A DNA stretch of 64,000 nt from Sphingomonas sp. PP-CE-1G-424 (lineage in GTDB: Bacteria; Pseudomonadota; Alphaproteobacteria; Sphingomonadales; Sphingomonadaceae). Under the pieces are notes generated by a model that was not told the origin of the DNA, did not search any database, and saw only the letters and a program-made list of their open reading frames with translations. The translations under genes and the position numbers were made by a program. Shown here in pieces: positions 63,137 through 64,000 of this stretch. The first letter of the stretch is position 1. Each line of letters begins with the position of its first letter. The DNA lies in contig NZ_SLXW01000004.1 of NCBI RefSeq assembly GCF_004341085.1, positions 310,001 to 374,000 on the forward strand. Direction: 5' to 3'.

Positions 63137-64000
63137 TCACGCGCACAGCCCTGCCGGCGGACCGACGGGTGCCGCCACCGAGGGCGGACCTTGCAGCGAA
63201 GGCGAGGCGGTCGGACCGGTGAGGTCCGTGGCGGCGGCGTAATAGGGGTCGGCCTCCGCGTCGGCGAGCGTGACGAAGCGGAATCCCATCGACGTGTATA
63301 GTCTCAGCAGTCTGGGCAGTATGCGTGCGTCGAACGCGCCGACGTGCATCAGCAGCACATAGGGGATGTCGTGGCCCAGTTGTGCCTTGGCGCGCGCGCG
63401 CGATGCGAGCGCCGCGGTGCGCGCCGCCGCGAGATATCCGGTTTCGAGCGTCGTGATCGCCGCCGGATCGCGCTTGGCGGCGCACGCGGCGTAGGGCGGG
63501 TTCCAGTTATAGTCGTCGAAGCTCATCGTGACCGCGGCGACGCGGTAGCCACGCGCCTTCAGCGCGGCGCGGACGGCGTCGCGGTCCGCAAGTGTCTTGC
63601 CTTCGGACAGGAACGGATAGCGGAACCAGTGCCATTCGGTGCCTTTGGCGACACGCTCGAGCGGGGCTTCGTTGCGGACGATATCGGCGACGAACGCGCT
63701 GGCGCCGACCTTCGCCAGATCGCCGTGCGAATAGGTGTGGTTGCCGAGCGGTAGTCCCGCGGCACGCCATGCCGCGATCGCGGCTGCGGCATCCGCCGAA
63801 TTATCCAGCCCGAACCCCGCATTCATGAACCCGAAGGCGGGTGCTCGGGCCGCAGCGAGCGCAGTGGTGATACCGCGGATCACGTCGACCCGTGTCTGTC
63901 CGGGCGCAAGCGGACCGTGGGCCGGGATATCGTCGAAGGTGAGTGCGATTGCCGGGCGCGTATCCGTGGTGCTCTTCAAGGGCACTGGGGCGACGGGAAC
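63137..64000 (-). CDS. Polysaccharide deacetylase family protein, 5' end cut by window edge
   Basis: The gene enters the window from the right; the frame is open through 64000. The visible 288 residues form a NodB-type domain: TFDDIPAHG (catalytic Asp), HTYSHGDL (zinc His pair) and RYPFLSEG. The first visible residues (VPVAPVPLKSTTD) look like the stretch after a signal peptide, so it is probably exported and acts on cell envelope or extracellular polysaccharide. Confidence 0.88.
   Translation of the reverse strand, partial: VPVAPVPLKSTTDTRPAIALTFDDIPAHGPLAPGQTRVDVIRGITTALAAARAPAFGFMNAGFGLDNSADAAAAIAAWRAAGLPLGNHTYSHGDLAKVGASAFVADIVRNEAPLERVAKGTEWHWFRYPFLSEGKTLADRDAVRAALKARGYRVAAVTMSFDDYNWNPPYAACAAKRDPAAITTLETGYLAAARTAALASRARAKAQLGHDIPYVLLMHVGAFDARILPRLLRLYTSMGFRFVTLADAEADPYYAAATDLTGPTASPSLQGPPSVAAPVGPPAGLCA

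Overview
The window is chromosomal DNA from a high-GC alphaproteobacterium, most likely Sphingomonas or a close relative. This is inferred from the protein sequences, the translation-gene clusters, the TonB-dependent receptor plus secreted peptidase content, and several families of short GC-rich palindromic repeats between genes. I could not run a database search, so the genus is an inference.

Layout. 1-5.2 kb: the 3' part of an amidohydrolase gene, a small lower-GC patch, a membrane-anchored Pro/Ala-rich protein, and a three-gene operon (DUF2975 membrane protein, XRE-type regulator, membrane protein) preceded by a perfect 40-bp double palindrome. 5.3-13.6 kb, minus strand: tRNA-Trp, secE-nusG, rplK-rplA and rplJ-rplL. 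Between nusG and rplK lie two accessory pieces: a plus-strand gene with two helix-turn-helix modules and a repeat element inside its reading frame, and a lower-GC pair coding for a small unknown protein and an OLD/DUF4435-like ATPase-TOPRIM protein, a candidate defence module. rpoB and rpoC, often found next to rplL, are not in the window. 13.8-33.8 kb, plus strand: an alpha/beta hydrolase, then rpsL-rpsG-fusA-tuf, a short lower-GC stretch with a putative lipoprotein and a DUF559 nuclease gene framed by repeat arms, then the S10-spc gene series rpsJ to rplO, secY and adk. 34-64 kb: a two-component system, transporters, rsmD-rluB, two more response regulators, a frameshifted small gene, tRNA-Asn, nadK-moaA, an EAL protein, secreted peptidases, a TonB receptor, a four-gene operon (oxidoreductase, glutaredoxin, TspO-like, DCC protein), a GH130-like/SDR pair, proA, a monooxygenase-like protein and a polysaccharide deacetylase cut by the window end.

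The most notable signal is an 86-92 nt three-hairpin module just downstream of the stop codons of rplL, rplA, nusG and fusA, always in the sense orientation of the gene. The single-stranded linkers are conserved (AGACG in three copies, GGCCGGC, GACCGACGA or close variants), while the stems differ in sequence and remain perfectly paired. This is the pattern expected of a conserved RNA structure. In rplL and rplA a conventional terminator follows within about 20 nt. In fusA the module lies inside the fusA-tuf transcription unit. I cannot match it to a named RNA family.

Other points: terminator-like hairpins inside the ribosomal protein series (before rplN, between rpmD and rplO, after rplO); a Gly/Arg-rich N-terminal extension of about 90 residues on ribosomal protein S5; a DUF559 gene between the two arms of an otherwise compact repeat; and similar putative promoters (TTGCCG or TTGCAT, 17-nt spacer, -10-like hexamer) upstream of rplJ, rplK and rpsJ.
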